Assembly: GCF_013389455.1 (NCBI RefSeq)
Contig: NZ_CP058278.1
Span: 2,480,001 to 2,544,000 of the forward strand
Length of the DNA stretch: 64,000 nt
Source of the DNA: Flavobacterium inviolabile
Lineage (GTDB): Bacteria; Bacteroidota; Bacteroidia; Flavobacteriales; Flavobacteriaceae
Direction of reading: 5' to 3'
Each line of letters opens with the position of its first letter. Positions within the stretch are counted from its first letter, which is position 1. The notes beneath the pieces are model-generated. The model did no database searches. It worked only from the letters and a program-made list of their open reading frames with translations, and was not told the DNA's origin. A program made the position numbers and the translations under genes. Shown here one piece after another: positions 1 through 8,549 of this stretch.

Positions 1-1614
1 GAAAAACTGTTCAGCCTCGGACTGTATGGCGATTATTATACGGCAACCTCATCGGTGAGAACCGTTTATAATGAAGACAGCAAATGGATGTTTAAATTCT
101 CATTACACGTTAAAATCACCAATTCGGAACGCATCAACCTGTATCCGGAGCTGCATAGAGGGTATGACATCAGCCGTTTACTAAAAACCGATTGGGGAAT
201 CAACCTGCAGCAGGACTTTCCGGAAATTGACTTTATCGTTGATCCTGCCTTTATAGCCGTTTCGTTTAATGGTAAAATAATCAACGGATTCAATATCAGT
301 ATCCGGAGAAACCCTTTTCAGGGAGAAAATAAAAACAAAAATGTAACCCTGCTGGCGGCTTTGTGCCAGGACGGGATTTTAGGGCAGCCGTCGCGATTAA
401 GCAATATTATAGTTGATGCTTCGGTTAAACTCAACAAAAGCATCAAGCAAACGGCACACGACTGGTTCAAACAATACTTGCACATTTGCGTCCGCCCGAT
501 TGTGGGCATATTAAACCAATACGGTCTTGCCTGCGAATTCCATCAGCAAAATGTAATGGTGGAACTGGATAAGAACGGTTTTCCGGCTAAAATTTATTTC
601 AGGGACAATCAGGGATTCTTTTTTAGAGAAGGAAGGAAAGACAGTGTTGCTAAAGAACTTCCGGGAATTGCCGAAGAAAGCCAGTCCATTATTGATGAGG
701 TATCGTTAGCCCCGAAATATACCTATTATCTGGTGACCAATAACATCATGGGCGTCATCAATGCCTTTGGAACTAACGGATTAATCGAAGAGCGAAAACT
801 GATTAACCTGGTATACAAAGAATTTAAAAATGTAGAGCAGGAAGACGAAACCGGACTGGTAGCATATATCCTCAACAGCCGCGACTGGTACACAAAAGCC
901 AACCTGATTACCAGCCTGCAGAATATTAATGAGGCCGATGAATCATTGGAATATCCTGCGGTATTTCTGGATTGTCCGAACCCGTTAAACAAATTCTTTT
1001 TCTGTGAAAATCTGATAAAACCGGACACCAGGCAAACGGTTTATTCCCGTCACTTTGAAGAAGAAAATATAACAATTAATATCCGTCCTTTCGATTTCGA
1101 CCGCGATTTTGAAATGATACACGAATGGTTTAACCGCGAACATGCCAAACCGATCTGGAAAATGGACGGGCCAAAAAGAAACCTGGAATTATGGTTCCGG
1201 ACGATTCTTCCAGGTGATGAAACCCACAGTTTTATAGGGGAAGTGAATGGCGAACCTAACTTTTGCTTTGAGCCTTACTGGCCGATGCGTGACCTTGTGG
1301 GAGCCTATTACGATTCCCAGGTAACCGATTACGGAACACACTTTTTTGTAGCGCCTACAGCGAAAGAGAAAAAGTTCTCTTTCCAGTCTTTTCAGGTTGC
1401 TCTGGACTGGATTTTTGCACAGCCCGAAGTAGGAAAATGCATTGGTGAAGCCTCCGTTGATGCCATTGCAATGGATAAACTAATTGCAAAACTTGGATAT
1501 AAAAGAGAAGAAGTGATTTTAATGCCGCATAAAACGGCACAATTAACTTTTTGCACCAGAGCGTCCTACTGGGAAAAATGCCCGCAATCTAAAAACATTC
1601 AAATAAAATTATAA
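1..1614 (+). CDS. NIS siderophore synthetase (IucA/IucC, FhuF-like C-terminus) fused to GNAT acyltransferase, 5'-truncated
   Basis: The reading frame is open from base 1, so the gene begins outside the window and the GTG at 55 is only an internal codon. The visible N-terminal part (to about residue 330 counted from 55) matches the C-terminal half of IucA/IucC NRPS-independent siderophore synthetases: SSVRTVYN just after the edge, the CEFHQQN segment and RDNQG, typical of the FhuF-like subdomain. From about residue 340 a second domain begins (INIRPFDFDRDFEMIHEWF, later THFFVAP and GEASVDAIAMDKLIAKLGY), which is the siderophore-type GNAT acyltransferase fold. Family knowledge: such enzymes acylate an N-hydroxy-diamine and condense it with a carboxylate. 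The next gene, an amine N-hydroxylase 11 bp downstream, supports a hydroxamate siderophore. The order synthetase then acyltransferase in one chain suggests the bisucaberin/desferrioxamine type, but a diamine-forming decarboxylase would lie upstream and cannot be seen. Confidence 0.85.
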   Translation, partial: EKLFSLGLYGDYYTATSSVRTVYNEDSKWMFKFSLHVKITNSERINLYPELHRGYDISRLLKTDWGINLQQDFPEIDFIVDPAFIAVSFNGKIINGFNISIRRNPFQGENKNKNVTLLAALCQDGILGQPSRLSNIIVDASVKLNKSIKQTAHDWFKQYLHICVRPIVGILNQYGLACEFHQQNVMVELDKNGFPAKIYFRDNQGFFFREGRKDSVAKELPGIAEESQSIIDEVSLAPKYTYYLVTNNIMGVINAFGTNGLIEERKLINLVYKEFKNVEQEDETGLVAYILNSRDWYTKANLITSLQNINEADESLEYPAVFLDCPNPLNKFFFCENLIKPDTRQTVYSRHFEEENITINIRPFDFDRDFEMIHEWFNREHAKPIWKMDGPKRNLELWFRTILPGDETHSFIGEVNGEPNFCFEPYWPMRDLVGAYYDSQVTDYGTHFFVAPTAKEKKFSFQSFQVALDWIFAQPEVGKCIGEASVDAIAMDKLIAKLGYKREEVILMPHKTAQLTFCTRASYWEKCPQSKNIQIKL

Positions 1615-1625
1615 AACGATTAAAA

Positions 1626-2918
1626 TTGGGAAATCAAAATATATATGATGTAATCGGGATTGGAATCGGTCCTTTTAATCTTGGTCTGGCAGCACTTTTA
1701 GAACCGGTAGAAGAAGTTTCGGCTTTGTTTCTGGATCAGTCGGAAAGTTTCGACTGGCATCCGGGATTAATGCTCGATAATGCTACATTACAGGTGCCTT
1801 TTATGGCCGATCTGGTAACGATGGCCGATCCTAAAAGCCGTTTCACCTTTCTGAATTTTTTAAAGGAAACAAACCGGCTCTATAAATTTTTTATCAGGGA
1901 AGACTTCTTTATCCTGAGAAAAGAATACAATGTTTACTGTCAATGGGTAGCCAATCAACTACCAAACTGCCAGTTTGGAAAAAAGGTGGAAAGCATCACG
2001 TTCAACAAAGAAAAGGAACTCTACCAGATAGAAGTACTGGACAAGCTGACGCGTAAAAAGGAAAGCTACCGGTCCCGGAAACTCGTTTTGGGAACCGGAA
2101 CACAGCCTTATTTACCGGAATTTATGAAAGGAAAACAATTTCCGAATGTGATTCATACTTCCGAATACCTGAACAATAAACCGGAAATATTAAACAGTAA
2201 ATCCATAGCAATCATTGGTTCAGGGCAAAGTGCGGCAGAGATTTTCCAGGATTTGTTGCCCGAAACGCAAAACGGATTGTATATGAGTTGGTTTACGCGT
2301 CCGGATCGCTTTTTTCCAATGGAATATTCCAAACTGACTTTAGAACTGACATCGCCGGAGTATGTGGATTACTTCTACGGCATGTCCATGGAAAAAAGAA
2401 AAAACCTGCTGGCAAAACAACCGCCTTTATACAAAGGCATCAACTTCGATCTGATCAACGCTATTTTCGATACGCTATATGAAATGAGTGTTGATGATGC
2501 TCCTCTAAACGTCGAATTACGACCGAACTGCCAGCTGGACACTATTCAGGAACTGGATGATAAATCGTCGTATTCGCTGGAATTTACGCATGTGCAGCAA
2601 GAACAGTCGTTTACCCATATTTCCGATTTTGTAATCCTGGCTACCGGATACAAATACAAAGCACCGGAATTTCTGGAAGGAATTGACCACCTGATTAAAA
2701 GAATCGAAAACGGACAATACGATGTGAGCCGAAACTATACTATCGATACCAAAGACGAAAGCATTTTTGTACAGAATGCCGAATTGCATACGCATGGATT
2801 TGTCACGCCCGATTTAGGAATGGGGGCTTACCGGAATGCGATTATCATCAAGGCACTTACCGGTAAAGAAATATATAAAGTTGAGAAGCGGATCGCTTTT
2901 CAGCAGTTTGATCTCTAA
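1626..2918 (+). CDS. L-lysine/ornithine/diamine N-monooxygenase (SidA/IucD/PvdA family)
   Basis: This is a flavin-dependent N-hydroxylating monooxygenase that makes the hydroxylamine needed for hydroxamate siderophores. The N-terminus carries the FAD motif GIGIGPFNLGLA (residues 11-22), followed by the family block FDWHPG...LQVPFMADLVTMADP. A second dinucleotide motif, IIGSGQSAAE, is mid-protein, and the ATGY motif near the C-terminus is present. At 430 residues it is full length. The start is a TTG at 1626; no in-frame ATG lies before the conserved FAD motif, so the TTG is preferred. It follows the NIS synthetase-GNAT gene by 11 bp and precedes the MATE gene by 11 bp, so the three look like one operon. 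Whether the substrate is lysine, ornithine or cadaverine cannot be decided; the siderophore context favours a diamine or lysine. Confidence 0.9.
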   Translation: MGNQNIYDVIGIGIGPFNLGLAALLEPVEEVSALFLDQSESFDWHPGLMLDNATLQVPFMADLVTMADPKSRFTFLNFLKETNRLYKFFIREDFFILRKEYNVYCQWVANQLPNCQFGKKVESITFNKEKELYQIEVLDKLTRKKESYRSRKLVLGTGTQPYLPEFMKGKQFPNVIHTSEYLNNKPEILNSKSIAIIGSGQSAAEIFQDLLPETQNGLYMSWFTRPDRFFPMEYSKLTLELTSPEYVDYFYGMSMEKRKNLLAKQPPLYKGINFDLINAIFDTLYEMSVDDAPLNVELRPNCQLDTIQELDDKSSYSLEFTHVQQEQSFTHISDFVILATGYKYKAPEFLEGIDHLIKRIENGQYDVSRNYTIDTKDESIFVQNAELHTHGFVTPDLGMGAYRNAIIIKALTGKEIYKVEKRIAFQQFDL

Positions 2919-2929
2919 TCCTGGAAAAT

Positions 2930-4279
2930 ATGAAAGACCAAAAAGAGTTTATTCTTAATGGCGATTTAAAAAAAGTAATGTGGGAAACCTCATGGCCGGC
3001 TGTTGTTGCCATTGTTTTATACGGTGTCAATAACTTCCTGGATGCTATTTTTGTAGGACATCTGGTAAGTACCGAGGCATTGGCAGCCGTTGGTATGGCC
3101 TATCCGCTCTCGCAAATCGTGTTGGGATTCGGCAGGCTTATCGGAGTGGGTGCCAGTGCGGCTTTAAGCATGTGGCTTGGCGCCGGTGAAAAAGAAAAAC
3201 TCTATAAACTGTTCGGCAGTTTCAACATGCTTTGTTTGGGGTTTTCATTGCTGTTTATGATTCCGGCCTATGTTTTTGCCAACGAATTGCTGGCATTAAT
3301 GGGAGCTTCCGGTACTATTAAAATAATGGCAGTGGACTATTTCAGGACCACCCTTATCGGTACGCTGTTCTGGGTTCACGGATTAGCTGTAAACATGCTG
3401 GTAAGAGGCGAAGGGAAGATGAAAACCGCCGCCGGAATGATCGCGATCGGATTACTGATCGATATCGCCTTAAAACCGGTTTTCATTGAAGTGTTGGGTA
3501 TGGGCGTGTCCGGGGCAGCCTGGGCAACAAATGTGGGAATGATTGTCTATTCATTACTGGGATTATATTATTTCTATAGCGGTAAAAATTCCTTTACAAC
3601 CAATTGGAAATCGCTCACGTATGATGCGGCAATCGGCAAAAAAATAATGAAACTCGGATTCCCGGAAATGATTCTATCCGTGATGGGGGTATTGCAGAGT
3701 ATGGTTATTTTTAATGCTTTGGCCGATTATGGAACGGCAAGCGACATTTCGTTCTACACAGTTGTCAACCGGTTTTTCCTATTTTTACTGACGCCGTTAT
3801 TTGGATTAATGAGAGGCCTGCAGCCGGTTGTGGGAATGAATCACGGAGCAGGACAGCACCAGAGAGCCAAACGTTCCTTAGTATTGTACACACTGGCTGG
3901 AGCGGCAATTTTAGTACCGTTTTTTATCGTTTCGATTGTCTATCCTCAGGCTGTACTGGAATTGATGCTTCCAAACACGGTAATTACTACCGAGCAGCTG
4001 TTTCATTTCAGGATATATTTGTCAACCTTACCGCTGTTACCGGTTACCGTTTTGGCATTGTCCTATTTTCCGGCGGTTAACAATAGTAAAAAAGCAAGTA
4101 TGCTGGCACTTTTACGACAGGTGTTTTTATACATTCCGTTGATGATCCTGCTGCCGATGTATTTTGGGGTAGCCAGTATTTATTGGGGAAGTGCGGCAAT
4201 TGAAATAACCGTTGTACTGATTACGGCCTACTTTATCAGATTGGATTTCAAGGCAGGAAAAGAACCGGTAGTTAGCTGA
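2930..4279 (+). CDS. MATE family efflux transporter, probable siderophore exporter
   Basis: A 449-residue polytopic membrane protein with the MATE layout: about 12 hydrophobic segments in two halves, an N-terminal block VMWETSWPAVVAIVLYGVNNFLDAIFVGHL and a repeat of that pattern after about residue 235 (KIMKLGFPEMILSVMGV). MATE proteins export organic substrates in exchange for sodium or protons. The gene starts with ATG 11 bp after the N-hydroxylase and is the last of the operon. By position I infer export of the hydroxamate siderophore made by the two upstream genes; MATE-type carriers are not otherwise specific from sequence. A strong hairpin follows directly at 4309-4340. Confidence 0.85.
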   Translation: MKDQKEFILNGDLKKVMWETSWPAVVAIVLYGVNNFLDAIFVGHLVSTEALAAVGMAYPLSQIVLGFGRLIGVGASAALSMWLGAGEKEKLYKLFGSFNMLCLGFSLLFMIPAYVFANELLALMGASGTIKIMAVDYFRTTLIGTLFWVHGLAVNMLVRGEGKMKTAAGMIAIGLLIDIALKPVFIEVLGMGVSGAAWATNVGMIVYSLLGLYYFYSGKNSFTTNWKSLTYDAAIGKKIMKLGFPEMILSVMGVLQSMVIFNALADYGTASDISFYTVVNRFFLFLLTPLFGLMRGLQPVVGMNHGAGQHQRAKRSLVLYTLAGAAILVPFFIVSIVYPQAVLELMLPNTVITTEQLFHFRIYLSTLPLLPVTVLALSYFPAVNNSKKASMLALLRQVFLYIPLMILLPMYFGVASIYWGSAAIEITVVLITAYFIRLDFKAGKEPVVS

Positions 4280-4308
4280 TTGGTTTTGTTTTGTTTTGTT
4301 GCTATAAA

Positions 4309-4340
4309 AAAGCGCTGATGGCTTATGCTGTCAGCGCTTT
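4309..4340. terminator. Bidirectional terminator shared by MATE and Fic genes
   Basis: A 10-bp perfect stem (AAAGCGCTGA / TCAGCGCTTT, arms 4309-4318 and 4331-4340, 12-nt loop) sits between the convergent MATE and Fic genes. The right arm contains the stop codon and last sense codons of the Fic gene. A-rich and T-rich flanks fit rho-independent termination on both strands. Confidence 0.8.
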
Positions 4341-5284
4341 CTTTGCCTGTTCTCAATATAATCCTCAATAGCTTTTTTGGTCGTTAACCAGTTACGGCCT
4401 TCCTTATAAGCATCAATTTTTCCCTGACGGGCTAACAGGCTGATATATTCCTGGCCATAAGGAACACCGGGTTCCTGAACCAGATTTGTGATTTCCTGAA
4501 AATCATAATCGTTGTCCGGCAGCGAACCGATATAAATATTTAAAGTTCTTTCCACAGCCTGGCACATCAGTAAAATCAGCTTTTTATAATTGCCATTATT
4601 GGCCTGATTGAGTGCTTCATAATATTTTTTTCGGTCGTTTTTCAGAATGATGGCAGGAGGAAAGCCCTTTCGCATCAGTAATAAATTCATTACCAGGCGC
4701 ACTGTTCTTCCGTTGCCGTCAAAAAAAGGATGTATCCAGACAAATTTATGATGAAAAATAGCCGCCAGCTCAATATCGTTGAGGCCTAACGGATTTTGTA
4801 TCACAAATGTTATCAGTTCTTCCAGTAAATCGGAAACTTTGTTTGCATTTGGCGGAACAAAATTTGCCCCGGAAATGCGGACACCGCCATTTCGTAACCG
4901 GCCGGCATATTCATCTTCAATGGAGCGCATGACCAGCTGATGAAGTGACAGTATATCTTTACTGCTGATTGTATAATCGTTTTTGGCAATGTCATAAAGA
5001 TAATGAATGGCATTCTCATGGTTTTTGGCTTCAAAATGTTCCCGGAGTGATTTTCCCTTAATGGTGATTCCTTCCTGAAGTACCATTTGTGTTTCCCGCA
5101 GGCTTAGCGTATTGCCTTCAATACTATTGGAGTTATAGATCCATTCGATGGATAAGGCTTCCTTGATTTTTTTCAAAGCAATTTCAGGCAATGGTCTGCT
5201 GTTTTTCAGAATTGCTTTTTTTTCATACAATCTATCGAAAGTAGCTTGAAATTCAGGCTTATATGTCACATCAATTTTCCACAT
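4331..5284 (-). CDS. Fic family protein (class II, N-terminal inhibitory helix)
   Basis: Fic proteins transfer AMP (or another phosphate-containing group) to hydroxyls of target proteins. The catalytic motif HPFFDGNGRTVR is intact (residues 185-196 from the chosen start). An N-terminal SNSIEGN segment matches the inhibitory (S/T)xxxE(G/N) motif, so this is the self-inhibited class II architecture. The C-terminus ends in a winged-helix-like segment. A longer frame opens at 5323, but I chose the ATG at 5284 because a -7 box (TATATTTG, 5289-5296) lies only 4 nt before it and the extra 13 residues are hydrophobic and unlike the family. There is no adjacent antitoxin gene, so a Fic toxin-antitoxin pair is not indicated. 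Targets are unknown. Confidence 0.88.
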   Translation of the reverse strand: MWKIDVTYKPEFQATFDRLYEKKAILKNSRPLPEIALKKIKEALSIEWIYNSNSIEGNTLSLRETQMVLQEGITIKGKSLREHFEAKNHENAIHYLYDIAKNDYTISSKDILSLHQLVMRSIEDEYAGRLRNGGVRISGANFVPPNANKVSDLLEELITFVIQNPLGLNDIELAAIFHHKFVWIHPFFDGNGRTVRLVMNLLLMRKGFPPAIILKNDRKKYYEALNQANNGNYKKLILLMCQAVERTLNIYIGSLPDNDYDFQEITNLVQEPGVPYGQEYISLLARQGKIDAYKEGRNWLTTKKAIEDYIENRQRKR

Positions 5285-5288
5285 ACCA

Positions 5289-5296
5289 CAAATATA
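5289..5296 (-). promoter_or_regulatory. -7 box of the Fic gene; probably leaderless transcript
   Basis: TATATTTG on the minus strand is a perfect Bacteroidota -7 box (TAnnTTTG). It ends 4 nt before the ATG at 5284, so transcription should begin at or within a few bases of the start codon. No clear -33 TTG is seen. Confidence 0.55.
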
Positions 5297-5297
5297 C

Positions 5298-5333
5298 AAA
5301 AATCGGATGGTAAAAAAATACACCCTATCCGAT
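5298..5333 (-). terminator. Rho-independent terminator of the ClC gene
   Basis: Read on the minus strand, a stem (ATCGGAT-A-GG pairing with CC-ATCCGAT, arms 5327-5333 and 5302-5308 plus inner GG/CC) is followed by TTTTT. It lies just after the ClC stop and directly before the Fic promoter. Confidence 0.65.
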
Positions 5334-5339
5334 AATAAG

Positions 5340-7160
5340 CTATTCTATCCGCATGTCTTTTAGTTTTTCTCTGTAGCTTTCGAGTACTTCAATTTTGGAG
5401 AGATAACCCAGATATTTTTTGTCTTTCAGTACCAAAAGTATATCGGTATGGTTACTGTCAAATTTATCCATTACGGTTTCCATGATTTCATCATAGCAGA
5501 TGATTGCTTCCGTTTTCAGGATAACATCGCTTAAAGCGGTATATTTTATCTGGAAAGGTTTGAAGACAATGTTTCTGATTTTATCAAAATCCACAATACC
5601 AAGCAATTCCTCGTTTTCATTCAGGACCGGGAAGATCGTTTGTTTGGTGGTGGAAAGCAGTTCGATAACATCTTCCAGTTTGGCATGCGTGGTGATGGTT
5701 CTGAAATCATTCCGGATGTGTTTGGACAATTCTATAGAGGAAAGAATATTTTTGTCTTTATCACTTGTAAAAACCTGCCCTTTGTCGGCAAGATTTTTAA
5801 TATCCATCGAGTGGATTTCCATTTTTTTGGTAATCGCAAAGCTAATGGACGAAACAATCAGCAAAGGAACCATTAAGGCATAACCGCCGGTAATTTCCGC
5901 AATAAGGAAAATAGCGGTTAACGGCGCATGAAACAAGCCGCTCAATACACCGGCCATACCAACAATTGTAAAATTGCTGATGGGCAGATTATGGGATAAA
6001 CCGATAAGGTTAAACAATTTTGCAACGAAAAAACCCAGATAGGAACCAACAAATAAGGAAGGCGCAAAATTACCGCCATTACCGCCGCTTCCAAGCGTTA
6101 ATCCCGTAGCAAAAACCTTAATCATCATGGTTGCACCAACAAAAAGTACCAAAACCCATTCGTTATCCTTAAACGGATTCAGGAGGGTATTTTCGAGTAA
6201 TTTCTCCGGATTCCCGTTGGAAAGTGCTTTAATACTTTCATATCCTTCCCCGAATAGTGTCGGGAAAAAGAAGATCAGTATTGCCAATGCCGAAGCACCA
6301 ACGATCGCTTTTTTATAGGTTTTGTTTTTATACCGGTCAAAAAAGTGTTCCACTTTCCGGAACGTACGGGCATGGTAAACCGAAACGAGTCCTGCAAAAA
6401 TACCGATGATAATATAGTAAGGGATATTGTGATAATCAAAGCTAAGCTGTTGGTGAAACGACAGCAGAATATCCTCTTTTAAAAGCACATTGGTCACCAA
6501 AGCACCCGTTGCGGCAGAAATCATGATCGGGATAAAAGCCGTCACACTCATGTCGGCTAAAATCACCTCGATGGCAAACAAAACGCCGGCTATAGGAGCG
6601 TTAAAAGCCGCAGCAATACCGGCGGCAACACCACAGGCAAGCAATAACGTCCGGTCTTTATAGCTCAGGCGGTATTTCTGGGCATAATTGGAACCAAAAG
6701 CCGCTCCGGTAATCGTAATCGGGGATTCCAGTCCTGCAGAACCACCCATACCTACCGTAAGGGAACTTGTAATGATCTGGGCATACATTTGCTTGCGGGG
6801 CATGATTCCCGACTTTTTTGCCACAGCAATCATGATTTGTGAAGTCCCTTTTTCGATACTGCCGTCAAGGAATTTTTTAATAACAAATGCCGTCAGTAAA
6901 ATCCCGGCAATGGGAAGGATACTGTTACTATACGGTAAATGTAAAATTCCGTCAATATAATTGGCAAAACGAAAAACGGAATGCGAAAAGGTCTTTAAAA
7001 CAATTACCGCTAATGCCGATGAAATACCCACTAAAACACAGGATAAATAAATAAACTGACGGTTGTTTAAGATGGATTTTAAAAAGAACAAAGTGGCTTC
7101 TAAACGCTTGAAGTTTTTTCGGAAAAACAAGGTTATAGGAGAAACTTTTTTAGTTGGCAT
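5340..7160 (-). CDS. ClC family chloride channel/antiporter with C-terminal CBS domains
   Basis: A 606-residue membrane protein of the ClC family. The signature anion-path motifs are visible: GMGGSAGLESP (equivalent of GxSxGxEGP, with the gating glutamate kept but Ser in place of Gly before Pro) and GSGGNGGNFAPSLFVG. Ten or more hydrophobic segments fill residues 35-440. From about 475 to the end are two CBS-like repeats (TTHAKLEDVIELLSTTKQTIFPVLNE, then YDEIMETVMDKFDSNHTDILLVLK), which in this family bind nucleotides and modulate transport. Only some prokaryotic ClCs carry CBS domains. The gene starts with ATG at 7160, and its terminator overlaps the region just upstream of the Fic gene. Whether it is a channel or a Cl-/H+ exchanger cannot be told here. 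Confidence 0.9.
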   Translation of the reverse strand: MPTKKVSPITLFFRKNFKRLEATLFFLKSILNNRQFIYLSCVLVGISSALAVIVLKTFSHSVFRFANYIDGILHLPYSNSILPIAGILLTAFVIKKFLDGSIEKGTSQIMIAVAKKSGIMPRKQMYAQIITSSLTVGMGGSAGLESPITITGAAFGSNYAQKYRLSYKDRTLLLACGVAAGIAAAFNAPIAGVLFAIEVILADMSVTAFIPIMISAATGALVTNVLLKEDILLSFHQQLSFDYHNIPYYIIIGIFAGLVSVYHARTFRKVEHFFDRYKNKTYKKAIVGASALAILIFFFPTLFGEGYESIKALSNGNPEKLLENTLLNPFKDNEWVLVLFVGATMMIKVFATGLTLGSGGNGGNFAPSLFVGSYLGFFVAKLFNLIGLSHNLPISNFTIVGMAGVLSGLFHAPLTAIFLIAEITGGYALMVPLLIVSSISFAITKKMEIHSMDIKNLADKGQVFTSDKDKNILSSIELSKHIRNDFRTITTHAKLEDVIELLSTTKQTIFPVLNENEELLGIVDFDKIRNIVFKPFQIKYTALSDVILKTEAIICYDEIMETVMDKFDSNHTDILLVLKDKKYLGYLSKIEVLESYREKLKDMRIE

Positions 7161-7243
7161 TTTAGAGAAAATTTAGGTGAATTTGTTATAAAAACTTTGA
7201 AACGCTAAAATACGCCTTTTGAATAACTCTGTTTTTAAAAACT

Positions 7244-7909
7244 TCATAAATTTTTCAGTGCTTCTCTTTTGCTTAATGGTTTTAGTGTGGTTGCCGCCAC
7301 AAATGTTTTCACGGCTTCGGGATTCGTTTTGGCATATTCCCGCAATGCCCATCCGATCGCTTTTTGTATAAAGAACTCTTTTGATTCAGCATGTTTCCGG
7401 CACAAAGAAAAGAGTAAAGCGGCATCAGTTTTTGACTTATAACCCAATTGGAAAAGAATTGCAGAACGGTTGAGCCACATGTTTTCCGAATCGGAAAAAG
7501 CGGTAGTAACAGCCGGGATTGCTTCCGGGTATTGTATAAGATAATTGCCCAGCAAATATTTGGCAAGGAAGTCAACGGTATCCCACCAGGAATTAGTTGT
7601 GATCACCTTTTCGATTAACGCAATGTCCTCTTTCAGATACTTGTTTTTAAGCTCTTTTTCCAGGATTTCTATCGCAACATAATGCAGTTCCCTTTTATCT
7701 TTATTGAATAGTTCCCAACCGATTTCCCGTGCTTTTAAGGCTACTTCTTCTTTGTGCTGTTTCCAGATTTCTTTGGTAATGGCTTTTCTGGACGTAGCTT
7801 TTATGCCATAATAGCTAAAAAGGTTTTTCATATACGCTTCCATTGGCAGGGCAATTTCAGCAGCGGCATTCCCGGAAAATGATTTTTCTAAATCAGTTAT
7901 GAAAGTCAT
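7244..7909 (-). CDS. DNA alkylation repair protein, AlkD-like
   Basis: A 221-residue, all-alpha protein resembling the AlkD/AlkC HEAT-repeat DNA glycosylase family, which removes positively charged N3/N7-alkylpurines. Supporting segments are MEAYMKNLFSYYGIKATSRKAI near the N-terminus, TTNSWWDTVDFLAKYLLG in the middle and FFIQKAIGWALREYAKTNP near the C-terminus; the last is a family hallmark with the WALR(E/D)Y block. The ATG at 7909 lies 17 bp inside the upstream AcpH-like gene, so the two are translationally coupled. No other alkylation-response gene is nearby. Confidence 0.88.
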   Translation of the reverse strand: MTFITDLEKSFSGNAAAEIALPMEAYMKNLFSYYGIKATSRKAITKEIWKQHKEEVALKAREIGWELFNKDKRELHYVAIEILEKELKNKYLKEDIALIEKVITTNSWWDTVDFLAKYLLGNYLIQYPEAIPAVTTAFSDSENMWLNRSAILFQLGYKSKTDAALLFSLCRKHAESKEFFIQKAIGWALREYAKTNPEAVKTFVAATTLKPLSKREALKNL

Positions 7910-8495
7910 GGTTTATCTGGGTTAATTTGGTGGCGGCAAAATGGCGTAATTCTTCAAAGAAAAGCGTAAACTCTTCTTCAAAATCAGTATAAAATTCCTG
8001 TAATTCTTTTACGGAGTTTTGCATACCGGAACGGTTTTTTGTGCGGTGGTCCATCTGGAAAAGGATAGTCCCGATACCTTCGATGGTAGCATAGCTAACC
8101 AGCCAGTTCCGGCCAATCATATAAGGCATCAGCCCTTTTGTTTTTTCCGTTAGCTCATCATAATGTACTTCAAGGGAATTATAAAAAGCCGCAACATACT
8201 TTTCCAGTTCAATATCAGCATACACTTGCCAGTTCTTAGCGAGAAAATGATCGTAAAAAACATCGATTATCACGCCCGAATAATGACCGTAAGCTTCATG
8301 AAGACGATGCTTACTTTTTCTGAAAACCGGGTGGGCATCAGTAAAAGTATCGATAGCGCGATGCAATAAGATGCCTTTCTGGATCTCCGGGTTGAAATTT
8401 TTGTATTCGTTGCCGCGAATACCATCGGCCATAAAGTTGCCAATTTTGATCAAATCGTTATTTCCGGACAAGTATATGTGCGCTAAAAAATTCAT
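7893..8495 (-). CDS. Acyl carrier protein phosphodiesterase-like protein (AcpH/YajB family)
   Basis: Two hundred residues matching the AcpH family, an HD-like metal-dependent fold reported to release 4'-phosphopantetheine from holo-ACP. Visible motifs: MNFLAHIYLSG at the start, GNFMADGIRG, GILLHRAIDTFTDAHP and GHYSGVIIDVFYDHFLA, which hold the conserved His and Asp residues. Length is that of the family. The gene is first of a two-gene minus-strand unit with the AlkD-like gene and diverges from the acyltransferase gene at 8550; a weak -7-like TACATTTA is upstream. Assignment to the family is firm; the physiological role in Bacteroidota is not. Confidence 0.85.
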   Translation of the reverse strand: MNFLAHIYLSGNNDLIKIGNFMADGIRGNEYKNFNPEIQKGILLHRAIDTFTDAHPVFRKSKHRLHEAYGHYSGVIIDVFYDHFLAKNWQVYADIELEKYVAAFYNSLEVHYDELTEKTKGLMPYMIGRNWLVSYATIEGIGTILFQMDHRTKNRSGMQNSVKELQEFYTDFEEEFTLFFEELRHFAATKLTQINHDFHN

Positions 8496-8525
8496 CTGTA
8501 ATCGGGTTTATGTAAATGTAATAAT

Positions 8526-8533
8526 TACTTTTG
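8526..8533 (+). promoter_or_regulatory. -7 box of the acyltransferase-3 gene
   Basis: TACTTTTG, a perfect TAnnTTTG match, 16 nt before the ATG at 8550 in the 54-bp divergent gap. A -33 TTG is not evident. Confidence 0.5.
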
Positions 8534-8549
8534 GAAAAAGATATTTTTA

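Noticed and set aside
55..57. GTG at 55 as the start of the siderophore synthetase gene
   Set aside because: The same frame is open from base 1 with family-like sequence (LYGDYYTATSSV), so the GTG is internal and the gene starts outside the window.
4282..4302. TTTTG short tandem repeats after the MATE stop
   Set aside because: Only about three imperfect copies in an AT-rich spacer; not long enough to be a phase-variable tract and not inside a gene.
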